Source of the DNA: an uncultured Spartobacteria bacterium
GTDB taxonomy: Bacteria; Verrucomicrobiota; Verrucomicrobiae; Chthoniobacterales; UBA6821
Assembly (NCBI GenBank): GCA_903919105.1
Contig: CAIXGT010000016.1
Span: 1-21,851, forward strand
Direction: 5' to 3'
Length of the DNA: 21,851 nt
The notes under the pieces are model-generated. The model was not told the DNA's origin. It saw only the letters and a program-made list of their open reading frames with translations, and searched no databases. The position numbers were made by a program, and so were the translations under genes. This document shows positions 8,856 to 16,050 of the stretch, one piece after another (within the stretch, counting starts at the first letter, position 1; each line of letters opens with the position of its first letter).

Positions 8856-9401
8856 TCAGAAGCAATCCAGTGTAAGTTTGCGTTCCTTGAGTTGGCTTTC
8901 CCAACGGCCTGCATAGGCATACGAGTCAGCAAGGAGGCTCATGGAGTTGGGATCATGCTCGGGCCACCGTAAGTCGATCTCTATGAGTTCTCGATCTAGG
9001 GATGTCCTCCATTCCTGAAGTTGATTGAGTGTGGATTCAAGATCATGCCTGAGGTTCTTCAAGGGAGCCGCCAGAACCGCCTTGGCCAGAGCATTGGAGG
9101 CAGTGGCTTGTTTTTCAATCAGGTTGTCTGCCTGCTGAAGTAGCGTTGCGATCTGAGGAAAAAGTTGGGCTGCTTCTGGTGGAAGCAGCGATCCGCCGGG
9201 AGAACTGGAAAGCATTCTGAGACGAAGGGAAGAATCGCGCAGGATGGCGGCTGCTTCACTGAGCTCGCGGAAACGTTCTGCATCTCCATCACTCTGGTCC
9301 GGATGGGACTCTCCTGCCAGTTTTCGATAGGCCGATCCGATTGCCTCGTCTGAAAGCAGGGGCCTTCGGGGAAAGCCAAGGAGAGCAAAGGGGCAAAACA
9401 T
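8856..9401 (-). CDS. hscB: J-domain co-chaperone HscB
   Basis: A 181-residue protein with an N-terminal J domain (about 1-70) carrying the diagnostic HPD at residues 33-35. The context AYRKLAGESHPDQSDGDAE and FRELSEAAAILRD matches the HscB style of J domain. A helical C-terminal half (about 80-175) would be the scaffold-binding domain. There is no Gly/Phe linker or DnaJ zinc finger, and no N-terminal zinc site like that of eukaryotic HSC20. HscB delivers IscU with its cluster to HscA and stimulates ATP hydrolysis. The position between iscA and hscA supports the call. It starts at an ATG 9 bases after a repeat arm and has no Shine-Dalgarno. Confidence 0.88.
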   Translation of the reverse strand: MFCPFALLGFPRRPLLSDEAIGSAYRKLAGESHPDQSDGDAERFRELSEAAAILRDSSLRLRMLSSSPGGSLLPPEAAQLFPQIATLLQQADNLIEKQATASNALAKAVLAAPLKNLRHDLESTLNQLQEWRTSLDRELIEIDLRWPEHDPNSMSLLADSYAYAGRWESQLKERKLTLDCF

Positions 9402-9409
9402 GAATGTTA

Positions 9410-9557
9410 ATATGGAACTCAGGAACTCAGAAAGGGATCAGTGAAGACGAAAAAATCAAAACAGATTCTTTTATGCGTAAATGAAAAAGATTTCTCCCGA
9501 TCCGAACGGCTTACCATTTCTATTCCTTGGTTTATTCCTGAGTTCCTGAGTTCTATA
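9410..9557. repeat. Intercistronic inverted element, GGAACTCA tandem arms (copy B)
   Basis: The 185-base spacer between iscA and hscB holds facing arms. The left arm (9410-9434) begins ATATGGAACTCAGGAACTCA. The right arm (9533-9557) contains CCTGAGTTCCTGAGTTC followed by TATA. Over about 22 bases the arms are nearly perfect reverse complements, including the outer ATAT, with about 98 bases between them. The iscA-hscB transcript would carry the purine-rich arm first and the pyrimidine-rich arm just before the hscB ATG, the same polarity as copy A. The core shows little similarity to copy A. Confidence 0.8.
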
Positions 9558-9586
9558 TTAAAACTCAGTTTTCTGAATGTAATCGG

Positions 9587-9970
9587 TTAGGCCGAGAAGC
9601 TCTCCCCGCAGGAGCAGTGCGCCACGGCATTGGGATTGGTGACCTTGAAGCCGCCTTTCTGGAGATCGTCACTGTAGTCGAGCTCCGATCCGCTGACAAA
9701 GAGGGCGCTCTTCGGGTCAATCACGATGTTCACTCCCTTGGAGGGAACGAGGATGTCGCGCGGCACCGGACCATCCACGAGATCCATCTTATACTGGAGT
9801 CCAGAGCACCCACCCCCGATCACGGCAACTCGCAGAGCCCCATTAGGACGACCCTGTTTGGTGAGTAGCGAGGTGAGACGGTTGGAGGCTGCGTCGGTGA
9901 CACGGCAAAGCTTTTCATTCCCTATCTTCCAAGGGGTTGGAGAGGTTTGTGGGTTCAACGCTTCGCTCAT
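9587..9970 (-). CDS. iscA: A-type iron-sulfur carrier (IscA/ErpA family)
   Basis: A 127-residue HesB/IscA-family protein. The three conserved cysteines are present: Cys55 in GGGCSGLQY, and Cys119 and Cys121 in HCSCG near the C-terminus. The family segments VTDAA, LRVAV and NPNA are also visible. A-type carriers pass 4Fe-4S clusters from the scaffold to apo-enzymes in the cytoplasm. The first 20 residues are a non-conserved extension. It is the first gene of the iscA-hscB-hscA-serS-tilS run. Distinguishing IscA, ErpA and SufA by sequence alone is unsafe; the symbol rests on the hscBA neighbours. Confidence 0.93.
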   Translation of the reverse strand: MSEALNPQTSPTPWKIGNEKLCRVTDAASNRLTSLLTKQGRPNGALRVAVIGGGCSGLQYKMDLVDGPVPRDILVPSKGVNIVIDPKSALFVSGSELDYSDDLQKGGFKVTNPNAVAHCSCGESFSA

Positions 9971-10070
9971 ACTGGGAGTTTATTCGTCAGCCTGTATTCC
10001 GTAAAGGGTTTGAGGCAAGATGCCATGATCTTACACACGTTATGCGATCGCGACGATAGTATGAGTCCTC

Positions 10071-11522
10071 TTATTGGGACTCGATATTCTTGAGTTCGTA
10101 GATATCAAAGTGACCGATCGAGCGGTTGATGGCGGCTGGAAGGAATTTATTTAGGCCGAATGGGAAAAATGTGTAGGCCAGTGGCAAGTCGGGTTTCGGT
10201 TCCTTACTTCTCGCATCGATTGCAAGCAATGCATTGAAGCCCGATGGACATGGTGTCGGATCGCCTTCTTTGCAGACGATGATGCGCAGGTTGGGTCTCC
10301 TGTAATAAAGGAGCTTCTGGTGAACGCTTCCCTCGTAATAAAGGAGGGTCGGCTTCTTGTAATGATCGTAAAGATAACGCCAAGCGCCGATTTCCGTTGC
10401 TGCCGGAATAAGCATGCTGAAGCAGGCAATGATGTTCACTGTCCAGAGGGCCCGAATGATCAAAGGCAGATGTTTCTGTAAATAATTGAAGCGGTTCACC
10501 AGTTCATCGAGGGTCCCCATCATAAGGATCGGCATGAATCCAAGCATCGGGAGCAGGAAGCGGATTTCCTTATGTCCTATCAGGCAATGGAAGAGGACAA
10601 ACGGGGCAATGATGCTGGTCAGAATATCGAGGGGAAACCTGATGGTCTGGCGGATGGTCGCCAAGACATAGAGGGGTCCGAATGGCAGGTAAATCGATAC
10701 CATAAAAAGATACGCAAACCAGGGTGAGACTCCCGAAGCACGGTTCATCGTGCCCGTGGCAATGTTCTGATAGTAATAATTATAGGGACTCAGAACAAAA
10801 CGGCCGTAAAAGAAATAATCCGCCAGGATGGTGAAAATGGAGATGGATAGCAGGAGGCTTGCGGAAAGGAGGATCCAAGGGACGAATGTTTTCCTTTTCA
10901 ACGATGTGATGAAAAACCATGTGATCAGACCAAGGATCGAAAAGCCGATCTGAAAGCGGCAGGAAAATGAGAGTCCCAAGAGAACTCCTGCAGCTATGAT
11001 TGGAAGAAAGCGCCCGGTTTTCTGAAGACTCCCGTAAAACAAACCCACAGCGAGCAGGAGCAGATGGCCGCAAATATTCTCCGAGTTAAAATGGGTATTG
11101 GAGTAGAGAACCAGCCAGGTGAAGAGGCTTAGGAGGACGAAATAATCGCGGTAATTTTCTTTTACCCTATGAATGAACGCATTCGTGAACACCAAGATTG
11201 AGGCGATCGAAAGAATCCCGCTTGCAAGGTAGATGATGTAATTGATCGCAAAGGGGTTGACCTCGTTCGTAAATAGACCAGCCAGCTTATACACCCCAAC
11301 GACCATCCAGATCTGGATTGAGGGGCGCATCTGACTGTCGAACTCCCAAAGTCGTAGATCGGCGTGGTCAACATGACCGAGTTTCCAAGCCGCAAATTCA
11401 AAGATCTGGGAATATTCATCGCCGCAAAGGTGCCCAAAATTAGTCCAACTCGATACTACCGCAATTGCACATGCGATTAAGGCACAGCGCAGGTAGTTTT
11501 TATTTTTTAAAATGGCAAGCAA
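10071..11522 (-). CDS. Membrane mannosyltransferase, GT22 (Alg9/PIG-B-like)
   Basis: A 483-residue polytopic protein with roughly ten or more hydrophobic segments and a soluble C-terminal part (about 375-483). Residues match the pattern of GT22 dolichol- or GPI-linked mannosyltransferases: GDEYSQIFEFAAW (acidic pair Asp35-Glu36, where the family has HPDE-x-FQ), LWEFDSQMRPS (59-68, family WE-x-RS), DYFFYGRFVLSPYNYYYQN (235-253, family D-x-YG-P-N) and HKEIRFLLP (317-325, family HKE-x-RF). Such GT-C enzymes use lipid-linked sugars outside the membrane face. The donor here is unknown. The gene is noticeably AT-richer than its flanks, and the first possible start is TTG with no Shine-Dalgarno; the frame stays open upstream for at least 30 codons without ATG, so the true start is uncertain. 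Confidence 0.82.
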   Translation of the reverse strand: MLAILKNKNYLRCALIACAIAVVSSWTNFGHLCGDEYSQIFEFAAWKLGHVDHADLRLWEFDSQMRPSIQIWMVVGVYKLAGLFTNEVNPFAINYIIYLASGILSIASILVFTNAFIHRVKENYRDYFVLLSLFTWLVLYSNTHFNSENICGHLLLLAVGLFYGSLQKTGRFLPIIAAGVLLGLSFSCRFQIGFSILGLITWFFITSLKRKTFVPWILLSASLLLSISIFTILADYFFYGRFVLSPYNYYYQNIATGTMNRASGVSPWFAYLFMVSIYLPFGPLYVLATIRQTIRFPLDILTSIIAPFVLFHCLIGHKEIRFLLPMLGFMPILMMGTLDELVNRFNYLQKHLPLIIRALWTVNIIACFSMLIPAATEIGAWRYLYDHYKKPTLLYYEGSVHQKLLYYRRPNLRIIVCKEGDPTPCPSGFNALLAIDARSKEPKPDLPLAYTFFPFGLNKFLPAAINRSIGHFDIYELKNIESQ

Positions 11523-11598
11523 GAGTAAGAAAGAAGTGTTGCCGCTTGGTATATAACGTTCAAGGGATAAAGGGAGTCGACCAGTGAGTGAGTGATCT

Positions 11599-12756
11599 TC
11601 AGCTTCCGTAAAGGGCCTTCACCAGTTTTTGCGTTCGGGCCCCGGGGAGCGCTCCGGGATGCATTGCGCTCGGGATGAAGGCAAATCCGAGGCCGAGTTC
11701 CGGGTCGGAAAAGCCGAGTGAGCCTCCGGCTCCTGGATGGCCAAAGGAGTTTTTTCCTAAACCGTAGACTCCGTAGTCGTTTGTCATGAATCCAGCAGAG
11801 AAGGAGGTCTTGTCGATCAGCACGCGGTCAGGACCCTTTGTCAGAGTGGCTTGCATAGAGGCAAGCGTTTCGGGTTGAAAGAATCCTTCACCATCATCTG
11901 CCAGTAGGGCATAGAATCTGGCTAAGGAGTCAGCCGTGGCGATGGCTCCGAGCGATGGAATGGAGGCTCTTCTCATTGCCTCGGTATTCATGACGGAGGG
12001 AGTGAGAAAGCCGCCCGGTTCGCTGAGGGCGCGGCGGGTTAGAGAATTGGGATCGGTAAAGGCTTGAGAGAAAGGGCCTGGGGAAGGCGGCGTTTTTGGA
12101 GCGATCACGGTCGCAGCAGATTCCACAAGTGATTCTGCATATGATTCTGGAAGACCGAACCAGAGGTCGAGACCGAGCGGTTCTTGGAAGACCCGCTTCC
12201 AATAAGAGGAGAGCGTCTCGCCGGTGATACGCCGGATGATCTCATCGAGTAGGAAGCCGAAGGTCCTGGCCCCGTAGCCGTGCATGGCAAACTTCCCATT
12301 CGAATCATCTTCCTTGAGGTTCCAATTTGGTGGCTGGGTTGCAAGAGCCGCACAGACGGCCTCATGATCCGTTATGGAAAGGCCCAATCCCTTTGGCTCG
12401 ATAGCTGCCAAGCCGGCACGGTGGGAAAGTAACTCCGCCAGAGTGACACTCTCCTTTCCTTGGGTTCCAAATTCAGGCCAGAACTCAGAGACACGAGCCT
12501 CCAGCGAGATCCCTTTTTCACGGAGTGCGTGAAGCGTGCAAGCTGCCGCCACCCCTTTGCTGGCTGACCATATCAGACAGGGAGTTGAAGCCTCCCATTC
12601 TCTGCCTGGAGAGGGCGCACCCGCATGGAGGGAGAGTAGTTGCCTGCCATCCTGATAAACGGCTAGTGAGCAACCCCCGATGGGCGTCTCGGCAATGATC
12701 TCCTGAAAGGCCAAGCGCAGGCGTTCCAGAGCCTGATCATGATCGAAGGAAGGCAT
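11599..12756 (-). CDS. Serine hydrolase, class C beta-lactamase/family VIII esterase fold
   Basis: A 385-residue protein with the beta-lactamase (AmpC-like, PF00144) plan. The nucleophile motif S-x-x-K is SASK at residues 64-67 (WSASKGV), followed by LAELLSHRAGL. Tyr161 in HGYGARTFG sits where the second catalytic Tyr is expected, but the usual Y-x-N is Y-G-A here, as in some family VIII esterases. The KTG-like third motif is replaced by HPGAGGS (340-346). No signal peptide is visible, so it is probably cytoplasmic and more likely an esterase or peptidase than an antibiotic resistance enzyme. It ends 2 bases before the upstream TPR gene's stop region (12757-12758 between them), suggesting co-transcription. 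Confidence 0.88.
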   Translation of the reverse strand: MPSFDHDQALERLRLAFQEIIAETPIGGCSLAVYQDGRQLLSLHAGAPSPGREWEASTPCLIWSASKGVAAACTLHALREKGISLEARVSEFWPEFGTQGKESVTLAELLSHRAGLAAIEPKGLGLSITDHEAVCAALATQPPNWNLKEDDSNGKFAMHGYGARTFGFLLDEIIRRITGETLSSYWKRVFQEPLGLDLWFGLPESYAESLVESAATVIAPKTPPSPGPFSQAFTDPNSLTRRALSEPGGFLTPSVMNTEAMRRASIPSLGAIATADSLARFYALLADDGEGFFQPETLASMQATLTKGPDRVLIDKTSFSAGFMTNDYGVYGLGKNSFGHPGAGGSLGFSDPELGLGFAFIPSAMHPGALPGARTQKLVKALYGS

Positions 12757-12758
12757 TC

Positions 12759-13232
12759 TTACTCAAGTTCCGCTCGGATCGCTTCAAGATCGGGATCCTG
12801 TTTCGCAAAATCACGGTAGGTCTCATCAAGTGCAAAGCTTTTTTTCAGACTTTGCTTCGCCGATTCATTGTTTCCGAGGACGGCCTCGTAACAGCCGATG
12901 TTGTAATGGTACGTGGGATCCATTCCGAGGATCTCGGGCCCACTGAGAAGGAGATCGCGAGCCTCTGCGGTGCGTCCCAGTTCATGCAGAGCGAATGCGC
13001 CGTGGATGTAGGCTGGGATGGCTGATGAATTCAGTTGCAAGAGTTCCTCGGCTGAGGAGAGGGCGTCTGACCATCTTTCGCCCTGCATCAGGATGTGCAG
13101 TCGCAGTTCTATAAGGTCTGGGTCCGGATCGGAAATCGCCGAGGTATGAACGGCAACGAGCTCGGCTAGGGCCTCTTCGACCATGCCGAGCTCGAGATAA
13201 CCTTGGGCGGCAAGCAAGGAGCGCTCGCTCAT
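12759..13232 (-). CDS. TPR-repeat protein
   Basis: A 157-residue helical protein with tetratricopeptide-like repeats: LLAAQGYLELGMVEEALAEL, an element around GERWSDALSSAEELLQLN, IHGAFALHELGRTAEARDLL and YNIGCYEAVLGNNESAKQSL, spaced by about 34 residues. No signal peptide or other domain is seen. It probably acts as a protein-protein adaptor; the partner is unknown. An ATG at 13289 would give 176 residues but overlaps the end of fbaB by 35 bases; the ATG at 13232 leaves a 22-base gap and starts right at the first repeat, so I prefer it. Neither has a good Shine-Dalgarno. The gene lies between fbaB and the serine hydrolase on the same strand. Confidence 0.8.
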   Translation of the reverse strand: MSERSLLAAQGYLELGMVEEALAELVAVHTSAISDPDPDLIELRLHILMQGERWSDALSSAEELLQLNSSAIPAYIHGAFALHELGRTAEARDLLLSGPEILGMDPTYHYNIGCYEAVLGNNESAKQSLKKSFALDETYRDFAKQDPDLEAIRAELE

Positions 13233-13254
13233 GAGTGCTTGAGCAATCGTTAAC

Positions 13255-14319
13255 CTAGGCAACTGTGACCTCTGGGCAGAGGTAGACATCCTGAATGGTG
13301 TTCAGGAGTTTGACTCCGTCCGCCATCGGGCGCTGGAAGGCTTTTCGTCCTGAGATGAGACCGGTGCCGCCGGCACGCTTGTTAATGACGGCGGTCTTGA
13401 CCGCGTCGTTGAAGTCGTGGGCTCCCGAGGCGCCTCCGGAGTTGATGAGACCGGCGCGTCCCATGTAGCAGTTGATGACCTGGTAGCGGCAGAGGTCGAT
13501 CGGGTGGTCGGTGGTAAGCTCGGTGTAGATGCGCTCGTCGAGCTTTCCGTAGCTGGAGCCGCCGGTGTTGAGGGCTTTGAACCCGCCGTTGTTCTCGGGA
13601 AGCTTCTGCTTAATGATGTCCGCCTCAATGGTGACGCCGAGGTGGTTGGCCTGACCGGTGAGATCGGCCGAGACGTGGTAATCTTTGTCTTTCTTGAAGG
13701 CGTCGTTGCGGAGGTAGCACCAGAGGACTGTCGCCATACCGAGCTCGTGGGCATGATGGAAGGCCTCGGCCACTTGGATGATCTCGTGGCTAGCATCATC
13801 GCCACCGAAGTAGATAGTCGCGCCGATGGCGGCAGCACCCATGTCATAAGCTTCATCAATCGTGCCGAACATGATCTCGCGGGCGACATTCGGGTAGGTG
13901 AGGAGCTCATTGTGGTTCACCTTGACGATAAAGGGGATGTGGTGGGCGTACTTGCGGGCTACCGAACCGAGCACGCCGAAGGTCGAGGCCACGGCATTGC
14001 AGCCACCCTCGATCGCGAGCTTTACGATGTTCTCAGGATCGAAGTAGATCGGATTGGCCGCGAAGCTGGCGCCGGCAGAATGCTCAATGCCCTGGTCCAC
14101 GGGAAGGATCGAGAGATAGCCTGTGTTGGCAAGGCGTCCCGTACCATACATGCGCTGAAGGTTGGCGAGAACGCGGGGATTGCGGTCGCTGATGATATGG
14201 ATGCGGTCGACGAAGTCGGGGCCCGGAAGGTGCAGAAGATCCTTTGAAACCGTCTTGCACTGGTGATTCAGAAGGGAGTCTGCGTCAGCGCCGAGGTAGT
14301 TTTTGATTTCGTTGATCAT
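13255..14319 (-). CDS. fbaB: Class I fructose-bisphosphate aldolase (DhnA/FbaB type)
   Basis: A 354-residue aldolase very close in pattern to E. coli Fba[29 protein letters not shown] [50 protein letters not shown] and [20 protein letters not shown]. The Schiff-base lysine is in [14 protein letters not shown] (Lys237 with this start). It interconverts fructose 1,6-bisphosphate with glyceraldehyde 3-phosphate and dihydroxyacetone phosphate in the cytoplasm, without a metal. The ORF can extend 7 codons to a TTG at 14340; the ATG at 14319 matches the family N-terminus. The start lies only 19 bases beyond the T-run of the ilvC terminator, so its promoter must overlap that terminator, or expression depends on read-through. 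Confidence 0.96.
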   Translation of the reverse strand: MINEIKNYLGADADSLLNHQCKTVSKDLLHLPGPDFVDRIHIISDRNPRVLANLQRMYGTGRLANTGYLSILPVDQGIEHSAGASFAANPIYFDPENIVKLAIEGGCNAVASTFGVLGSVARKYAHHIPFIVKVNHNELLTYPNVAREIMFGTIDEAYDMGAAAIGATIYFGGDDASHEIIQVAEAFHHAHELGMATVLWCYLRNDAFKKDKDYHVSADLTGQANHLGVTIEADIIKQKLPENNGGFKALNTGGSSYGKLDERIYTELTTDHPIDLCRYQVINCYMGRAGLINSGGASGAHDFNDAVKTAVINKRAGGTGLISGRKAFQRPMADGVKLLNTIQDVYLCPEVTVA

Positions 14320-14338
14320 AATGACGATAGTTCGGAGC

Positions 14339-14380
14339 AAAAAAAAGGGAGCGTCCAGAAGATTCCTTCTGGGCGCCCCT
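14339..14380 (-). terminator. Rho-independent terminator after ilvC
   Basis: On the minus strand, 20 bases after the ilvC stop, a GC-rich stem (14347-14380) pairs GGGCGCCCAGAAG with CTTCTGGACGCTCC around a 4-base loop. There is one mismatch and one wobble in about 14 pairs. A run of eight T follows (14346-14339). The structure is textbook for intrinsic termination of the ilvHC transcript. A shorter T/A tract on the other side of the stem (CTTTTTAAAA) could give weak activity in the opposite direction. Confidence 0.88.
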
Positions 14381-14400
14381 CTTTTTAAAAGGATTATTCT

Positions 14401-15426
14401 TTAGTAAGCGGCTTGGGCTCCCTTGATGTTCTTCTTCTTGATCCAGGACATGCGGGAACGGAGTTGACTGCCCACCTTCTCGATGGGGTGCTTCTCGCCA
14501 GCCTTGAGGAGGGCATTGTACTTCTTCTTACCGCCCTTTGCTTCGGCGATCCAATCCTTGGCGAACTTACCGTTCTGAATGTCCTTGAGGGCACTCTTCA
14601 TGCGCTTTTTCACAGAGGCATCGACGACTTTGGGGCCGACAACGATGTCGCCGTACTTGGCGGTTTCGGAGATCGAGAAGCGCATGCCGCTGATTCCCGA
14701 CTCGTTGATCATGTCGACGATGAGTTTAAGTTCATGGAGAACTTCAAAGTAGGCCATTTCGGGCTGATATCCGGCCTCGACGAGTGTCTCGAATCCGGCC
14801 TGGATCAGGGCCGCAGTGCCACCGCAGAGGACTGCCTGTTCGCCAAAGAGATCGGTCTCGGTTTCCTCCTTGAAGGTGGTCTCGAAGACACCACCCCGAG
14901 TTCCGCCGATGCCCTTCGCCCAGGTGAGGGCGGTCTTCTTGGCCGTGCCACTCTTGTTCTGGTAGATGGCGATGAGGGTAGGGACACCCTTGCCTTCTTG
15001 GTACTGAAGGCGGACGGTGTGACCGGGGCCTTTGGGGGCGACCATGATGATGTCGACATGCTTCGGGGGCTGAATCGTCTTGTAGTGGATCGCAAAGCCG
15101 TGGCTGAAGAGGAGGGTGTGGCCGGAATGGAGATTCGGAGCAATATCCTTCTCATAGACCTCTGGGATGACGAGGTCGGGAACAGCCACCATGACCACAT
15201 CGGCCTTCTTGACAGCCTCGGCGGTGTCGAAAACCTGAAAGCCGAGCTTCTTGGCTACCTCGCGGCTCTTGCTTTTGGGGTAAAGTCCAATGATGACCTT
15301 GACGCCGCTTTCCTTGAGGTTGAGTGCATGGGCGTGTCCCTGGGAACCGAAGCCGATCACGGCACAGGTTTTCCCCTTGAAGAACTTCAGGTCGGCATCT
15401 TTGCAGGTGTAGATTTTAGCAGGCAT
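14401..15426 (-). CDS. ilvC: Ketol-acid reductoisomerase
   Basis: A 341-residue class I (short) KARI for valine, leucine and isoleucine synthesis; it isomerises and reduces acetolactate or acetohydroxybutyrate with NAD(P)H and Mg2+. The Rossmann motif GFGSQGHA is at 25-32. The cofactor loop GLYPKSKS (47-54) has serines and lysines rather than an acidic residue, which suggests NADPH preference. Further marks are FSHGFAIHY (catalytic His108), [21 protein letters not shown] (metal ligands Asp191 and Glu195) and [19 protein letters not shown] 44-base G-free leader with a CCATTCACCC-type repeat precedes the ATG. It follows ilvH by 57 bases and ends in a strong terminator. Confidence 0.98.
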   Translation of the reverse strand: MPAKIYTCKDADLKFFKGKTCAVIGFGSQGHAHALNLKESGVKVIIGLYPKSKSREVAKKLGFQVFDTAEAVKKADVVMVAVPDLVIPEVYEKDIAPNLHSGHTLLFSHGFAIHYKTIQPPKHVDIIMVAPKGPGHTVRLQYQEGKGVPTLIAIYQNKSGTAKKTALTWAKGIGGTRGGVFETTFKEETETDLFGEQAVLCGGTAALIQAGFETLVEAGYQPEMAYFEVLHELKLIVDMINESGISGMRFSISETAKYGDIVVGPKVVDASVKKRMKSALKDIQNGKFAKDWIAEAKGGKKKYNALLKAGEKHPIEKVGSQLRSRMSWIKKKNIKGAQAAY

Positions 15427-15470
15427 GGGTTGGTTGTTGTTTTTTGGGTGATTGGGAATGGGTGAATGGT
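15427..15470. repeat. G-free ilvC leader with GGGTGAATGG-like repeat
   Basis: The 44 bases directly before the ilvC ATG contain no G on the sense strand. On the plus strand they hold two related units, GGGTGATTGG and GGGTGAATGG, separated by GAAT. The unit differs from those at serS and ridA, but it has the same polarity (pyrimidine-rich strand is sense) and the same position abutting the start codon. No Shine-Dalgarno is possible. Confidence 0.7.
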
Positions 15471-15483
15471 CGTAGGGGAATGA

Positions 15484-15960
15484 TTACTTGGATCGGGCGA
15501 GTGCGATCTTGCCGGTACGGGTCAGCTCTGTGATCCCGAATTGATCCATGAGGGCAAGGAACTTGTCGATCTTGCTTTCGGATCCGGTGACCTCGATGGC
15601 AAGGCGCTTCGGTTGAACATCAATGATCTTGGCTCGGAAGATATCGCAGATCTGCATGATCTCGCCACGGGCCTTGGCGTCAGCCTTCACGCGGATAAGA
15701 ACAAGCTCGCGGTCGACATAGTCGGACTCACCGAAGTCCTCGACACTGATGACGTTCACGAGCTTGTCGAGTTGCTTGGTAACCTGATCCAGAACCTTGT
15801 CGTCGCCGCGTACCACGATGGTCATTCGGGAGGTCTCGGGGTCAAGCGTCGGGCCGACGTTGAGAGTGTCGATGTTGAATCCGCGCCCGCTGAACATTCC
15901 GGCGATGCGGGTGAGGACGCCGAATTTGTTTTCGACGAGGATGGAGATGGTGTGGCGCAT
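15484..15960 (-). CDS. ilvH: Acetolactate synthase small (regulatory) subunit
   Basis: A 158-residue protein with an N-terminal ACT domain: ISILVENKFGVLTRIAGMFS, RGFNIDTLNV and SRMTIVV. A second domain of the IlvH/IlvN type follows, with QLDKLVNVISVEDF, RELVLIRVKA and LAIEVTG. It binds valine and activates and feedback-controls the catalytic subunit IlvB. The large subunit ilvB, usually directly upstream, is absent: a divergent HAD gene starts 90 bases away, so ilvB must lie elsewhere. It forms an operon with ilvC. A perfect-arm hairpin ends 8 bases before the ATG, where a ribosome site would be, and no Shine-Dalgarno is visible. Confidence 0.96.
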   Translation of the reverse strand: MRHTISILVENKFGVLTRIAGMFSGRGFNIDTLNVGPTLDPETSRMTIVVRGDDKVLDQVTKQLDKLVNVISVEDFGESDYVDRELVLIRVKADAKARGEIMQICDIFRAKIIDVQPKRLAIEVTGSESKIDKFLALMDQFGITELTRTGKIALARSK

Positions 15961-15968
15961 GGAGGCTT

Positions 15969-16016
15969 AGCCCCATAATGGGGCTGATCCTTTAGAATGC
16001 TGGGGCTCTTTTTTTT
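15969..16016. promoter_or_regulatory. Palindrome and competing hairpins in the ilvH/HAD divergent region
   Basis: AGCCCCATAATGGGGCT (15969-15985) is a palindrome with perfect 8-base arms around one central base. A second GGGGCT (16002-16007) follows, and then CTTTTTTTT (16008-16016). On the plus strand the first arm can pair either with the near GGGGCT or with the far one; the far pairing would put a stem directly before a T-run, a terminator-like arrangement. On the minus strand the near hairpin sits just before the ilvH start codon. It could be an operator, a leader hairpin or an attenuator; sequence alone does not decide. Confidence 0.5.
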
Positions 16017-16022
16017 CGTCAA
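15994..16022 (-). promoter_or_regulatory. Candidate sigma-70 type promoter of ilvHC
   Basis: On the minus strand TTGACG (16022-16017) is followed after 17 bases by CATTCT (15999-15994). The -35 box is strong, the -10 box is weak. Transcription would begin near 15987, so the palindrome 15969-15985 would form the very 5' end of the mRNA. Confidence 0.4.
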
Positions 16023-16050
16023 ACGGAAAGCGACCGATTACCACTGATCC

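Noticed and set aside
3441..9586. CRISPR-like array from the repeated GGAACTCA and GTGAAAA units
   Set aside because: Units are 7-8 bases with no regular unique spacers and no cas genes nearby; copies are scattered over separate spacers.
10044..10051. GCGATCGC palindrome (HIP1-like octamer) before iscA
   Set aside because: Noticed once in this spacer; a single octamer is not evidence of the cyanobacterial HIP1 repeat or of a regulatory site.
11572..11594. GTGAGTGAGTGA tandem between the serine hydrolase and the GT22 gene
   Set aside because: Three 4-base units are short enough to arise by chance and lie where the GT22 frame may begin; not counted with the micro-repeat family.
13417..14247. 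A 276-codon open frame antisense to fbaB
   Set aside because: Same reason: fbaB is matched residue by residue to the FbaB family, and the antisense product is low-complexity Val/Gly/Asp/Glu-rich without motifs.
14413..15465. A 350-codon open frame on the plus strand, antisense to the whole of ilvC
   Set aside because: It mirrors a highly conserved ilvC on the opposite strand, starts and stops near its ends, and shows no recognisable domain. Long antisense frames are expected opposite GC-rich, biased coding sequence.
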